A DNA stretch of 64,000 bases from Maylandia zebra (lineage: Eukaryota; Chordata; Actinopteri; Cichliformes; Cichlidae): NCBI RefSeq assembly GCF_041146795.1, contig NC_135172.1, positions 34,829,623-34,893,622 on the forward strand, given 5' to 3'. Both the position numbers and the translations under genes were made by a program. How positions within the stretch are numbered: the first letter of the stretch is position 1; each line of letters begins with the position of its first letter. The notes beneath the pieces were generated by a model. It had not been told where the DNA came from, made no database searches, and saw nothing but the letters and a program-made list of their open reading frames with translations. This document shows positions 22,401 to 43,266 of this stretch, piece after piece.

Positions 22401-23962
22401 GAAAAGGATACTGAGCATAGCACTGAGTCTTAATTAAGAGTGGAACAATTTTAAAGACAAGGCCAAAATGCAAAATAGACTTCAAAAGTGCTGCCTGTGG
22501 TTCCCTCTCCATGCAACTCGATACGCATGAATAACTGTTGTCAGATTAAAGTGTGCTAGTCCGGTGTTAAAGGTTGTTCAGTTAAAAAATTCAGTGCAAA
22601 TCCAACAGAATAATAAAGTTTATTATTTGTTCATGACTCAGTCATGATTAAAAAAAAATTTCTATCCATTAAAAAAAAGAAAGAAAAAAAGCCATAAACT
22701 GAAAGTATAGTTTTGAAACACTAACAAACTTTAGTTCTGCTTGAACATGAGCAAATTATTCTTGCACTTCTTATTTTTTGATTGTACATGTACAATGACA
22801 ATAAAGGGCTGTTCTATTCTTTTGTATTGTAATAAAATCAATTATAATCAACAGTCACAAACGCACAAATCGCCTGTATTAATGGAATATGTTTTAATTA
22901 TAATCTGTCATTAAATATTACATACAAATTATACAGTGCATTACATTTCATGTCAGTTCAATACAGCAGAAAGTTACTTCTTTGTTTACTTAGGTCCACC
23001 TTGGAGACAGAAAATCAACTCAAACCAAGAGTCCAAAACAAAAGGAGCTGATGGACGAGCAACCACCACTCCCCTTTGTTTAGTTACAGATGCAGTAATT
23101 TTGTTTTCTTCACCAAAGACTCAATTCCTCAGAGGGAGTAGACACATTAGACGAGCCACTCAAACTCACACTTACCTTAACTTAACAAACAGTTAAGTTC
23201 TTAAACCAAAAGTACCTCAGCTTTTCTACATCAACCAAGATGACTTGCAGATCCTGATCTTAGGAGGAACCATGTGAAACCAGTTCACATGGTCGATGTT
23301 CATTGTGTAAAGGCATGCACACCACTGAGTGCCTGTTTCCTGAATCTGTCATACTTGGTCACAATGAACACTTCTCTTATTTGTTAAAAAATAAAGTAAA
23401 ATAAAATAACGATTTAGTGGCACAACTGCTTTCACCAACCCGGGGTTTTGAACTTTGTGGGAGGGAATATACATGTGGATATTGAAGGATGAGAGATATG
23501 GAAAAAAGCAAACAAAACATGGACTTCAACACTTCCCATAAAAAACAACAACATGAGAGGCTTCTGACGAGTGTGCGTGAACAAACATTGTGTGCACCCA
23601 GGATTCCAACAGAACAGTCACCTCACTGAAATCTTTCACAAGAAGGTACAAAATCTTCATCACATCATCAGTTTTTAAGCTGACCTCCACAAAAGGCACA
23701 TAAGTAAAACAGGGAAGATACGTTATGAAATTCTTCCTCTTTTGGCCTCTTCTTAACATTCACCAACTCACACTCTGCTACTGAATTATCCATAAGGAAA
23801 GAATGGGAGATGTGAGGACTAATTCCATTTCAAGGAAAAAAAAAAAAAAAAAAATTAAAACCTGTGCCCTCAGGTTCTGTAGTGTCCTTCATCCAAACAC
23901 TAATGTTCTCAATTGCTTTTCTCGCTCCAGCTCCTTGTTGTTTCTCTTCTTCTGCTTCTTTT
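22401..23962 (-). other. pi4k2a: PI4K2A 3' flank and probable 3' UTR
   Basis: No gene is recognised. The part next to 23963 should be the PI4K2A 3' UTR. Minus-strand signals of the AATAAA/ATTAAA type occur near 22893 (TTTAAT on the plus strand) and 22619 (TTTATT), so the exact end is unclear. A plus-strand phrase near 22785 (TGTACAATGACAATAAAGG) resembles the tail of a common fish repeat. Confidence 0.45.
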
Positions 23963-29760
<5,798 letters not shown>

Positions 29761-30739
29761 AAGCCTTTGATAAACACGTCCTGTGTTTTTATCACGGGGC
29801 CTTTTTAGGATGTTATCAGACTGGGTTATAACAGTTTTACTTGTAGATGTCGGTAAATTCTGCCAGGCTGATAAAAAAGGACTTATATTTAGATTCAAGT
29901 ACTGCATGAAAGCGCTTTCAATTTAATTAGGAGAATTGGATAAATCAGTGTCATAATATAATTATGGAAACTGAAGTTGAGTCATGGAAAGTTGGAATTG
30001 GACGTGTCATTTCTAATGATTTCTGGTGATATTTTTAAATGTAAAAAAAAAAAACATTTAACAATCAGGCAATGGGTCACAGTTCAAGATACTGAAACAT
30101 AACAAAACTAGACTCTATGGAATTTTTAAAACTATTTTTAAACAATTTATTCTTAATTCTTTTTATTTTATACTATCATGCACATGTATGATTTACTGTC
30201 TTGTTTGTCTAGAGTTCGTTAACATCTTCACCTAACACACAGAAGACCCGATGGCAGGGCATCCGGAGGAAAAATCTGTTTCAAATGAGAATATACAGTT
30301 CCATATCCTGTGCAACCTCTTGCAATTAAGGATTCAGCTATACAAAGCATCATTATCATTATTTTGTATTTTTTTCTGGTTTACACTTAGAGACATTTCT
30401 GGGTGACATCGGGCTGACGTACCTAGCTTTTACATGTAGACATGTTTCCCGTTCCCATCAATGATAAAATAAATTATTTTCATACTTGTGGTATATTTAA
30501 AAAAACTAAAAAGAATGCCCTGTCCCCAGTCAATTATACATGCATGCACAAACACAGATTCCCCATTCACCCTGCAGGTGGTCTTTGAGGGTCCCGTGCA
30601 GTATCTTTGCTTTTCCTAGGACTGCACCTTCCTGGACTAAGATCTGGGATTCCTTTGGTATAGCTACATTTATCACTGTGCCACCGCTACTCTGTCTGGT
30701 TGGTTAGCCATCATATCTATACTGAGAACATGTGTGTAG

Positions 30740-31620
30740 GAGTGTTCTCAGTCCTTGTTGAGTCATATAACATCAGAATGCCTTAGGCAGCGGATGATAA
30801 ATGGTGATGAGGAACTATCATGGATGACCAACCTCTTTGTGGGATGTACCATGGACAGATAGAGGAAGTTGGTAACATCATGAAATCCTACCAGTGGCTT
30901 AAAGGCTGACTTAAAGGACAGCACAGAGGGTCTGATCATGCCATCATCAGAACCAAGATCCATGGAAGCAGGAGTCTACCACAGCCAAGAAGACCCAAGT
31001 TTTAGCCTGTGCAAAGGTGCCCTGGAGACTATCCAACAGCATATAGCACGATGTAATGTGCAAGCTGAGATGGTATACACTGAGACGGATAGTGTACAGG
31101 AAAATGTGTGAAACATGTGAATTAGAAGTCTTCAACTCCTGATGGGAGATGACACTGAAGGTGGTTGGGGACACCAGCGCTAAGGTACTGTAGGACTTCA
31201 AGTTCCAGACAAATAAACAGCTGCTGGTCAACCAAACACACATAGTGATGGTTGACAAGGAACAGAAGACTGCAGCTGTGACAGATGTGGCAATCTCGGT
31301 TGAAAGTAACATCAAGAAAAAGGAGCACAAGAAAAGAAAGAAGCATCATGGGCTAAAGGAAAACTGGAACAGACGTGGAAGTCCAAAGTGGTTCGAGTGA
31401 TAGAATAGAATAAAGGCATTTGGAGCAAACTCCAAGCTGGAAGAGCATCTCTAACAGATTCTATCAGAGGTCTCTGTCCTGTCTCAGAACTGCTGAGATA
31501 CAACAGTCTTCAAACGCTCAGGCCAAGAGGCTTGAGAAAGAGACACATAGCACCCCCTACAGGGGTGACAGGGAGATGCCTTCTCCGTGCTTTATTGGAA
31601 AAGACAAATGTATATGCTCT
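30740..31620 (+). mobile_element. Decayed LINE fragment with REL-endonuclease-like 3' region
   Basis: In short stretches of broken frame the plus strand reads like the C-terminal part of a site-specific-type LINE protein: HIVMVDKEQKTAAVTDVAIS followed by NIKKKEHKK (about 31230-31330). This resembles the PDIVVVDK/VVIDVAIP motif of restriction-enzyme-like endonuclease LINEs (R2/R4/Rex6 group, from memory). Further C-terminal similarity occurs near 31480 (LRTAEIQQSS). Several stops and frame changes show it is a fossil. Confidence 0.5.
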
Positions 31621-32780
31621 AAATTTTTAGTGGGGGATGTCTTTTACCTGTAGATGGTATAGTTTCCATTAAAAGTGATGTGAATCTGCTGGTATATGTG
31701 CACTCATTTGCCACTTCTCACCCTTTGCTCCTGTTGTTAGAATGGATGCTATCCATTATAAGAAGAAGGCTTAATATCTTGAGTAGGGGGTGTTAAAATC
31801 TGAACCTTTCTGAATTTAGAGTCACACTGAACATTTGAAGACAAAGTGTGGTTTAAATGCGGGTACGCTAAGTGCATACTCATCACACGACTACCACGTC
31901 TCAGTGTGATGAATGTCTGAAAATTCCAATGAGTAACAGGAAAACCCAACTCACATCTCAGGGTTTCTAACCATAAAGGATTCCTTATTTAAATATACTC
32001 AGTTTAAAACGATTTTATATTAATTTTAAAATATTAATGATAAATAATAAATCATGTAATCACATATAAATAATTTATTTGTCAAATGGGAGTCTGGGAG
32101 TTAAAAGAGAAAAAAAAAAGTGACAAAACTGACTCACCTTTTGTATCAGTGATTGATTTTTATAACCCAACAGGTGTTTTAGATTTTACACAATAGTTCT
32201 GCTGTCATTTTTTACTTTTACTGGTAATCTATATGTGTCTAAATATGTGATGAGGCTATAGTGTTTATTATTAATATGATACTAGTGGTGCTTTAGTGGT
32301 GTTTCTAAAATTGTCTCCTTCATGTTAATAAAGTGCACAAATATCTATAACATCTTTGAATATAATGCATTTAAGTAAATTGTCTACAGTGACCTAAAGA
32401 ATTATGAAAGTAACCGATTATCGCATTTTTGACAGTGGCAACAGAAACTATGTAGACTAGCTTTGAGATTATGGCACAGTCTTATGTTTGGATCATGTTT
32501 CACAGATGCTACCATTGACTAATGGTTCTATCTTAAATATGATCAATCTTTCGCTCTCCGTGTATTTATATTGTATAAATTCAATAACCAGTAACTGGAT
32601 TTAATCAACAGTAACAAATTTGAAACTTCGTCTCTCTCCCATGTGTCTCCCTCTGCTCTCTTCTCTTGCCACTCATTAAACTGAATTGAATATATGTTTC
32701 TAACTTAGTGAGGATATGCGATATATGACTTTTTTTTTCAACGATTAAAATGATCATTCGTGATTTTTTTACAGGCACGT
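31621..32780. other. Intergenic AT-rich DNA, no gene seen
   Basis: No exon-like reading frame, RNA gene or clear repeat is recognised between the LINE relic and the PGAM1 promoter. Confidence 0.5.
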
Positions 32781-32799
32781 GCTAACATGATGCACAAAC

Positions 32800-33115
32800 A
32801 CCGGTGTGGACGTGCCGCTGTGCGCATCTTCCTGCCTCCCCTCCTCCATTGAACGCAGCACGCCTTCTGATTGGTGGAAACTAGCAGGAAGAGAGGAAGA
32901 GGACTCAAATCTTGAGAGCTGTCAAACTGGGCTACTCGCTAACCTTCCATCACACGAGCTCACATTTAGCAATCACCCGCCTGTTGCTTTGTAGGAACGT
33001 TTGGGGTTTCGGTGAAGCCCGGCTAAATCTGAGACCGTTGCTTCTGCTGCCTTTTAGGAGGAGTCACTTTCCCCGAAGTTCCCGGAAATACAGCGTAGAG
33101 GACATTGGTGTGAGG
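32800..33115 (+). promoter_or_regulatory. pgam1: PGAM1 promoter and 5' UTR
   Basis: The stretch immediately upstream of ATG 33116 is GC-richer than its flanks. It is open in the PGAM1 frame back to about 32912, but that upstream extension is unlike the highly conserved PGAM N-terminus, so I treat it as 5' UTR. No TATA box is evident. Confidence 0.45.
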
Positions 33116-35547
<2,432 letters not shown>

Positions 35548-36006
35548 ACTTGTCCTTCCTTTGGGAGTAAAGATCAATCATCTGCTTTTTTTTTCTTTTT
35601 CTTTCCCCATCCAGTTTTGAAAGGGTCATTTACTGTTTATGTCATCGCAGACTTGAGCACAGGTAGACACACAATGTGCACTTTATCTTAATACCACCCA
35701 TTTTTCACAAAAATGTACAATCTGATGTTTAATTTGACTGCTCTTTACTTTGTTACATACTGAAACACACATTTCATTATTAGACTGTGGATATAAGTTG
35801 TAATGTGGTTTAAGCACTGACCAAATATAAATTAGGGACCAGCAAACGCACTACCCCAGCAGAGTTCCAAGTATTCTTTCCAATTTACAATCCATGTAGA
35901 TGAAGCGCAGCGGAAAAACCTACAGTTACACTGGCTATGTTAAAGTGTGAGCAGACTTGCTCTAGACTGCTGAATATTGTTTGCTGTGGCATTGTGCTTA
36001 AAAATT

Positions 36007-36012
36007 AATAAA
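36007..36012 (+). terminator. pgam1: PGAM1 polyadenylation signal
   Basis: AATAAA followed by GT-rich sequence (TGTACTGTGTGTGATGTC) within about 35 bp. Confidence 0.75.
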
Positions 36013-36418
36013 TGTTGTGAGTCATTATGCAGTGTACTGTGTGTGATGTCATTTTTTTTTTCCAGGACAACTGCACTTTTTTTTTTTTTTATATGGTAAC
36101 TGAGAAATTTGTCTCAGTAAAAGGCAAATATTGAAATGCACTTTATCCAGTTCCCTCACTAAGTAAATGCAATTAGCAGAAATGAAAAGTTTGTTTTAAT
36201 TGCCTTATGTGATAGTCCTTGTATTCACACTTTTCTGTCACAGTAACTGCTACTTCAGCAGCTGTTCTGTTGGTTAAACACATTTGTATTTCTTGTATGC
36301 ATCCATAGATCAACACGTTTCACACGAGACTCTGATAACGAGTTTTGTAAACTGCAACCAATCGAAAATGTGAGAGATTGTTTTAGTTTGTGGGATTGGG
36401 GGGGCAAGTTTTTTTTTC

Positions 36419-37863
36419 TCGTAAATCAGGATGGAAAATAAGTATTTGGTCACCTCAAACAAGGAAAATCTCTGGCTCTCACAGACCTGTAACGTCTTCT
36501 GTAAGAAGCTTTTCTGTCCCCCACTTGTTACCTGTATGAATGGCACCTGTTTGAACTCATCATCTGTATAAAAGACACCTGTCCACAGCCTCAAACAGTC
36601 AGACTCCAAACTCCGCCATGGCCAAGACCAAAGAGCTTTCGAAGGACACCAGGAAAAGTATTGTAGACCTGCACCAGACTGGGAAGAGTGAATCTACAAT
36701 AGGCAAGCAGCTTGGTGTGAAAAAATCAACTGTGGGAGCAATCATCAGAAAATGGAAGCCATACAAGACCACTGATAATCTCCCTCGATCTGGGGCTCCA
36801 CGCAAGATCTCATCCCGTGGGGTCACAATGATCATGAGAACGGTGAGCAAAGATCCCAGAACCACACGGGGGGACCTGGTGAATGACCTGCAGAGAGCTG
36901 GGACCAAAGTAACAAAGGTCACCATCAGTAACACACTACAACGGCAGGGAATCAAATCCCGCAGTGCCAGACGTGTTCCGCTGCTGAAGCCAGTGCATGT
37001 CCAGGCCCGTCTGAAGTTTGCCAGAGAGCACATGGATGATACAGCAGAGGATTGGGAGAATGTCATGTGGTCAGATGAAACCAAAGTAGAACTTTTTGGT
37101 ATAAACTCAACTCGTCGTGTTTGGAGGAAGAAGAATACTGAGTTGCATCCCAAGAACACCATACCTACTGTGAAGCATGGGGGTGGAAACATCATGCTAT
37201 GGGGCTGTTTTTCTGCCAAGGGGACAGGACGACTGATCCGTGTTAAGGACAGAATGAATGGGGCCATGTATCGTGAGATTTTAAGCCAAAACCTCCTTCC
37301 ATCAGTGAGAACTTTGAAGATGAAACGAGGCTGGGTCTTCCAACATGACAATGATCCAAAACACACCGCCCGGGCAACAAAGGAGTGGCTCCGTAAGAAG
37401 CATTTGAAAGTCCTGGAGTGGCCTAGCCAGTCTCCAGACCTCAACCCCATAGAAAATCTGTGGCGGGAGTTGAAAGTCCGTGTTGCTCGGCGACAGCCCC
37501 AAAACATCACTGCTCTCGAGAAGATCTGCATGGAGGAATGGGCCAAAATACCAGCTACTGTGTGTGCAAACCTGGTAAAGACCTATAGTAAACGTTTGAC
37601 CTCTGTTATTGCCAACAAAGGTTATGTTACAAAGTATTGAGTTGTATCTTTGTTATTGACCAAATACTTGTTTTCCACCCTGATTTACGAATAAATTCTT
37701 TACAAATCCTACCATGTGGATTCATGGATTTTTTTTTTTTTTCACATTCTGTCTCTCACAGTTGAAGTGTACCTCTGGTGCAAATTACTGACCTCTGTCA
37801 TCATTTTAAGTGGGGGAACTTGCACAATCGGTGGCTGACTAAATACTTTTTTGCCCCACTGTA
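36419..37863 (+). mobile_element. Tc1/mariner transposon with an intact gene but a damaged left end
   Basis: The right inverted repeat is about 200 bp and ends ...GCCCCACTG at 37861 next to the target TA. Its inner repeat (CACCCTGATTTACG, 37678-37691) is matched on the left by CGTAAATCAGGATGG at 36420. The roughly 170 bp of outer left repeat that should pair with 37693-37861 are absent. They are replaced by a G-run and T-run (36388-36418) that may retain a few terminal bases. The transposase frame inside is uninterrupted. Confidence 0.85.
36618..37640 (+). CDS. Tc1-like transposase, full length (340 aa)
   Basis: An uninterrupted single exon with a strong start context (GCCATGG). The N-terminus is a paired-like helix-turn-helix (about 5-50: [20 protein letters not shown], then [20 protein letters not shown]), followed by a GRPR-like hinge (SGAPRK, 77-82) and a second HTH. 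The DDE catalytic domain shows the first Asp in [12 protein letters not shown], the second in HDNDPKHTA and the Glu in [15 protein letters not shown] with Tc1-type DD34E spacing; the GGG-rich box [19 protein letters not shown] is also present. This enzyme cuts and pastes its own element at TA sites. No frameshift or stop was seen, so the copy is probably recent, but the damaged left end argues against full-length mobility. The large reading frame on the opposite strand is a shadow. Confidence 0.95.
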   Translation: MAKTKELSKDTRKSIVDLHQTGKSESTIGKQLGVKKSTVGAIIRKWKPYKTTDNLPRSGAPRKISSRGVTMIMRTVSKDPRTTRGDLVNDLQRAGTKVTKVTISNTLQRQGIKSRSARRVPLLKPVHVQARLKFAREHMDDTAEDWENVMWSDETKVELFGINSTRRVWRKKNTELHPKNTIPTVKHGGGNIMLWGCFSAKGTGRLIRVKDRMNGAMYREILSQNLLPSVRTLKMKRGWVFQHDNDPKHTARATKEWLRKKHLKVLEWPSQSPDLNPIENLWRELKVRVARRQPQNITALEKICMEEWAKIPATVCANLVKTYSKRLTSVIANKGYVTKY

Positions 37864-38018
37864 TAACTTATTCAATGATGTACCCGACCATGTGTGGCTC
37901 AACAATCATGGCGGATCAACGCATTTTGTTCCGCTGACGCTAGTGACTCTGACCAATCAAAATCTTCCCAAGCCCTTCGTCCTAACCAATAGGCTGCCTA
38001 CGTTCACCTCTCGAAAAC
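37864..38018 (+). promoter_or_regulatory. exosc1: EXOSC1 promoter with two CCAAT boxes
   Basis: Only about 155 bp separate the Tc1 right end from the EXOSC1 start codon. Two CCAAT-type boxes occur (GACCAATCAAAA about 37950; CTAACCAATAGG about 37982), typical of NF-Y-driven TATA-less housekeeping promoters. ATGGCGG near 37908 also resembles a YY1-type word. Confidence 0.55.
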
Positions 38019-41000
38019 ATGTCGCCGATGAAGCTGTGCGTTCCCGGTAAGTCCCGTAATTTTGTCTCTAAAAGCGCTTAAAAACTAAATATACCGGTGT
38101 GTAGATTGTATTTTGGGATATGTAAACAGATTTAACAGCTTTAGCGTCATTTTCTATTAGAAAAGGAAGTTAAACGGCATTCCGAGCGTGTGAAACCCTG
38201 GTGATTATTTCCAGCTGCCATGCGTGGAGTAGGCTTTGGCTTCCCGTACTTGTAACGCTGTAGTAACTTATTTTATAATCAATCACCTGTTGGATCAGCT
38301 GACTGTCAGATGGAGTCGGGGTTTTCAGCTCTACCGTATCATGGTCTTTTACCGTATTTGCAGGGCTGTGAGTTATTGACTTTGGCTTTCCACTGCTGAT
38401 GAGACCCGATCCGCAGCCCTGCCCATCTCCTCGGGCAAGATAACGCATTCCTAAGCTTTGTTTTGTCACACCCGTGGGAAAGCTGCATGTCTATCCGGCG
38501 CATGGCAGTAGTGAACCTTAAATGAGTTGTCAGCAGGAGTAGCATTTAATTTCATTCTAATTACGGTTGAAAAAGCGCAAAGTAGCAAGATAATTAATTG
38601 TAGTGCAAGAAAAATGAAGGGTAGTAATGTGTCACATGACATAAATTATGTTTTGTGTTTTAATCTTATTGTCCATGATGTGTTTTGTGCTTAAGGGTTG
38701 CAGATACATTGTTAGTCCCACAATGCTGTTACATCAAAGCATCCTCAGTCTCTCCGTTTCAGTTAGCAGATGATAACCAAAATAAGGGAAACTATTATTA
38801 TTGTTATTATTCTTTAGTTATATATTATATAGTCTATGTTGACAATTGTAACAAAATATTCTGTTACAATGCTGGATGCTTATATTAAACATGGACAAAG
38901 TTTTAAATAATGATATGTACAGATCATCCCTGTAAGCCAGTAGCTCATTTTCAGTTTTTATTCTACGGTACTTCTGGATCTTTGTTTTGTCCTCAAGAGA
39001 GGGAGGATGTTCAATCTGTCTGATAAAGATGTCAGATAAAGATGGTTGATGGAGATGTGAAAAGGCTGGGTTCAGATATGGAGCCAAGCATAAGATAAAG
39101 ATTATTTTTGGTGATGACTCATGCAACAATGTTTTTATTTTAATTCATTTTTTTTAGAAGGAACAGTGCATCTCCAGAACCCAAACACTAACACAACATC
39201 TATGTCTTTTTGTTTGTACTTAGGTGACAAACTATGCAGCGCGGAAGACTGTATTCCTGGCACAGGAGTATACCTGCGACATGGCTACATATACTCGTCA
39301 CTAGCAGGCTATGTGCTCAGGAAGAATGAGGGAGAGGAGGTAAGGGGTGTGGGTAAGACAGGGGAGGGGAAAGTTTGTTCAGCAGTGAGACAAGTACAAA
39401 TGCCAGACTAAAGGTATTTTTGCAATGTCTGTTGACGTGAGTGAGCTGAACTAGTTTTGTTAATGTCTTAAGTGATTTGTACATCATATGGATAACTTCT
39501 ACTGGGATTATTTTGTCTCCTTAGTTACCAGTGATTTCAGTCGTGAGGGAAACAGAAACACAACTGCTGCCAGATGTAGGCGCAATAGTCACCTGTAAGG
39601 TATGCAATAGAATAAGAAACTGTTACTACCGCTGGATGTTCTGAGTAAATATTCGTGCACAGTTTACAATCTGTTTTATTTATTTTTCATTTAACAGGTA
39701 ACCAGCATCAATCCCAGATTTGCCAAAGTCCACATCCTTTATGTAGGTTCCACACCGCTGAAGGACCGCTTTAGAGGCACTATCAGGTAACCACAAAAAC
39801 TGAGCCAGTTTTTGTCTAATATTATACTGGAGACTGTTCAGTACAATTCAGTTTTATTTATACAGAGTCAAATCACAATAACAGTTGCCTCAAGGTACTT
39901 TATATTGTAAGGTAAAGACCCTACAATAACACAAAGAAAACAGAGAAAACCCAACAATCATATGATTCCCTATGAGCAAGCACGTTAGCGATAGTGGGGA
40001 AAGAAAAACTCCCCTTTAACAGGAAGAAACCTCCAGCAAAACTAGGCTCAGGAAGGGTGGCCAATAGGATAAGATGGGGACTGATTATTCCAGACCTTGT
40101 ATGTGAGGAACAGGATTTTGAATTCAATTCTGGATTTAACAAGGAGCCAATGAAGAGAAGCCAATATACGAGAAATCTGATCTCTCTTTCTAGTCCGTGC
40201 CAGTACTCTTGCTGCAGCATTTTGTATTAACTGAAGGCTTTTCAGTAAGTTTTTAGGAAATCCTGATAATCATGAATTACAGTCGTCCAGCCTAGAAGTA
40301 ATAAATGCATGAACTAGTTTTTCAGCATCAGTCTGAGACAGGATCTTTCTCATTTTGGAAATGGAAGAAAGACATCTTACATTTTTGTTTAATATGTTCA
40401 TTGAAGGACATATCCTGGTCAAAAATGACGTCTTTAAGACATTCTCGTAGTTTAACAAATTGGTGTGCGCTATCTGGCTTAATAGATAAATGAATGAATA
40501 GATAAAGTCTAGTGTCATCTGTATAACAGCGGAAATGTATGCTATGTCTTCTAATGATACTGCCTACGGGAAGCATGTATAATGTGAACAGAATTCTAGA
40601 ATGGAACCCTGTGGAACGCCATAGTTATTCTTCCTATCTGAAGAGGACTCTCATTTACATGAACAAATTGCAGTCTTTTAGATACGATTCAAACCGCTGC
40701 AGCGCAGGACCTTTAATACCTACAGCATGCTCTAACTGCTGTAAAAAATGTTATGGTCACAGAGATGTGTCCACTGTCAGAGGCCATAAGAAGCTCAATT
40801 GTAACCTTCACTAAAGCTAATTCTGTAAAGAAACTGTTAGAAATACCAGGTAGGTAAGAATGAAGAAGCCCAGCTAGTCTTATTCAAATTCAAACCGATG
40901 AGTTGATTTAAAAACAACGAAATAAACTCATTAAAGTCTCTACTTAAACTCCAATATATGTATGCCAAACTTTCAGACTGCTAATCATGTGAGATGGGCC

Positions 41001-42508
41001 TGAGGCGGCCAAAAGCAGGACCTGTTTTAACCCTCTCAGGCTCAAATTAAACTTTTTGTTGCTAATGCACAACCAAGTCCTGCAGTGGTACTTCTGAGTA
41101 AAAAAAACTCATAAAATATGTATGTGGGGTAATCAGGTTGTTAGTTTTTAACTGTTGCAAATCGGCAACGCCTGCCTCGAGAGGGTTAAGGAGGTGGTTG
41201 TAGAAAATGCTCATAGCCGCTACCGTACAGATCTAACTCCAGCGTGAGGCAGGGTTTTATGGACATAATATTCTGGCCTAAACACAAACTCACTCTCTGT
41301 TTCTCTACAGAAAAGAAGATGTGCGTGCAACAGAAAAAGACAAGGTCTGTTTGAATTCCTGTTTTCCACTCACATCTTTCATTAGTTTCTTCTGCATATA
41401 ATAATTTTTATTAAAATAAGGTGACATGTTTATTTGTAACCGTTTTTCTTCCTTGTTACAGGTAGAGACATACAAAAGCTTCAGACCCGGTGACATCGTC
41501 TTGGCAAAAGTTGTATCCTTCACATTATTATGCCGTCACTGGTGGTTTTGAACCAGCGCATGCTTGTCATTTCTTTTTCTTTTTTTCAACATTTACATAA
41601 TTGTGGACTCTGAATTCATTCCCCAGGCTGAGACTGTCAACAACAAGTTTTCCTTTTTTCATTTCAAAATGTGCTTGAGGGAGAATATTTGTCACAGTCA
41701 AAATAACCCCTGTGCCAAAAATGTTAATAAGAGTGAACGATGAATGACTGGAAAGTATGCAGGTCATATGTAACTTTTATTCCTTCCTGGAAACACATCA
41801 GGTCACCAAGACACGGCTTAAAAAACAAAAACAAAACGTGATGTGTAACATGTAAACGTTTCATCATCTGCCTTTACAAATTCACCTTTCCATTTCTGGA
41901 ATAAGAATTTTTTAAATCCTGATTTGTATCCATTGATAAACCTTGACGTGACTGTGTCAGATTTCTCTTGGTGATGTTCAGTCTAACTACCTGTTGACAA
42001 CAGCAGAAAATGAACTGGGAGTGGTCGTTGCACACAGTGAAGCAGGTAAATATCAAATGCATAATATGGCCATTGGCCTTGAAGCGCTGGAGAATTCCAG
42101 CACCGTGCTGCACAGAATACTAGCACCCTGTTGGACCACAAGGTGGTGCTATCTGATGGATTATCTTTCTACAGAAAAGCATTTGTTAGGTTTGTTATTG
42201 CCACTTGAAGACTGTGACAACACATGTGAGAAACATGTATCAGTCTTCTTTTAAACTACCACTGCTTTTTGCAGAATTATAATTGTGCCTAAGTATCAAA
42301 ATGTCTGATTCACTAATCTGTTAGCTGTGAAGTAATTTATTGTTGGTTAATAATGTAATCTTGATGTATTTTTTTTTTCACTCTGTTTTTCTGTATCCCA
42401 GGTGCTCAGATGGTTCCCATCAGCTGGTGTGAGATGCAGTGCCCACTTACGCACGCCAAAGAGTTCCGTAAAGTAGCGCGAGTGCAACCCGAGTACCTAC
42501 AAGCATGA
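38019..42508 (+). CDS. exosc1: Exosome component 1 (Csl4), eight exons
   Basis: Exons 38019-38046, 39224-39339, 39525-39599, 39698-39786, 41311-41344, 41462-41512, 41961-42045 and 42402-42508 give 194 aa (human 195). Csl4 is an S1-domain cap subunit of the nuclear and cytoplasmic RNA exosome and helps tether the catalytic subunits. The N-terminal domain (1-50: MSPMKLCVPGDKLC, GTGVYLRHGYIYSSLAGYV) precedes the S1 barrel (from about 65: VGAIVTCKVTSINPRFAKVH through RPGDIVLAKVISLGD). The C-terminus carries the zinc-ribbon-like segment WCEMQCPLTHAKEFRKVARV. All introns are GT-AG; intron 6 is U12-type. Exon 1 encodes only nine complete codons. The gene is parallel to PGAM1. Confidence 0.96.
39840..40860. 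repeat. Teleost interspersed repeat in EXOSC1 intron 4
   Basis: It begins CAATTCAGTTTTATTTATAC, AATCACAATAACAGTTGCCT, TCAAGGTACTTTATATTGTA and continues through GAAAAACTCCCCTTTAACAG, AGGAAGAAACCTCCAGCAAA, a phrase set found in many fish introns and 3' UTRs. No protein is encoded. The class is uncertain. Confidence 0.6.
41513..41960 (+). other. exosc1: U12-type (minor spliceosome) intron 6 of EXOSC1
   Basis: The donor is GTATCCTT, a perfect U12 consensus, and it is the only choice that keeps the AKV|ISLGD reading frame seen in human EXOSC1. Near the 3' end CCTTGAC (41941-41947) fits the U12 branch-site consensus (TTCCTTRAC core), with the presumed branch A at 41946, 14 nt before the end of the terminal AG. 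There is no long polypyrimidine tract, as expected for this class. Confidence 0.9.
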
Positions 42509-43266
42509 GTCTGGAAATTCCTTCCTATCACAAGGAACGCACAACCCCGCCCGTCTGTCCTTCAGTCACTCCTGTCAAGTAGCTTCCCAGCTCTGTTTTT
42601 CGATGCTATCTGAGTAATGATTCACAGATTACTTCTGGTTTCGCGTGTCTTAAGTGTTTTGCAGAAAGCTGTCTTTCATCTGTCCATGCTGTTTATTTAG
42701 TCATCTTTTCATTGTGTTGGATTAAAACCACTGAACAGAACAATTTAGAAAAAAGTGGTTAAATTCCAAACAATAGCAGGTGTTGTTAAATCCACATGCC
42801 AGAAATGTGGGTGTGAAAAATTGCCTTTAAATTTTCTGACAGCAATCATATTAGAACTGTATCAGTTCACTCAACGTGTTGCATTGCAGCTGCCAAACTG
42901 TCACAAACCTGAAAACTGAAAATTGAGCAACTAGCCAAATGCAGGAGTCACTTAGTTTTACTGTTAAGTATTACAGTTAGAAATGTGGCAGGTCATCGGG
43001 TTGGTTAGTCGATAAATGGATGGATCTTTGACATAAAGACAAAACTGGACTCTTTTATATCCATTTTATATCTGGAGAGGTGAGAAAAGTGATCCTGATC
43101 CAACCAGAAATACTACATAGGTAGCAATGTAGTTTTTCTGCTGAGATATCCATGCAACTAACCTGATTGGCCACGTTCATAAAAGTGAAAGACTTTGAGC
43201 TGAAAAGACTGAGCTCTTTTTTTTTTTTTTTTTTTTGTTCCTTTAAAACTTTTCAGTTTCTAGTAA

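Noticed and set aside
32912-33115. In-frame N-terminal extension of PGAM1
   Set aside because: The PGAM family starts at [13 protein letters not shown]; the extension is unlike it and overlaps the GC-rich promoter/5' UTR.
36599-37546. 315-aa reading frame antisense to the Tc1 transposase
   Set aside because: It is a shadow of the transposase, with no homology pattern or splice logic of its own.
42139-42153. Second CTCF-like word (CCACAAGGTGGTGC) in an EXOSC1 intron
   Set aside because: It departs from the consensus at the GGC core and is not convincing on its own.
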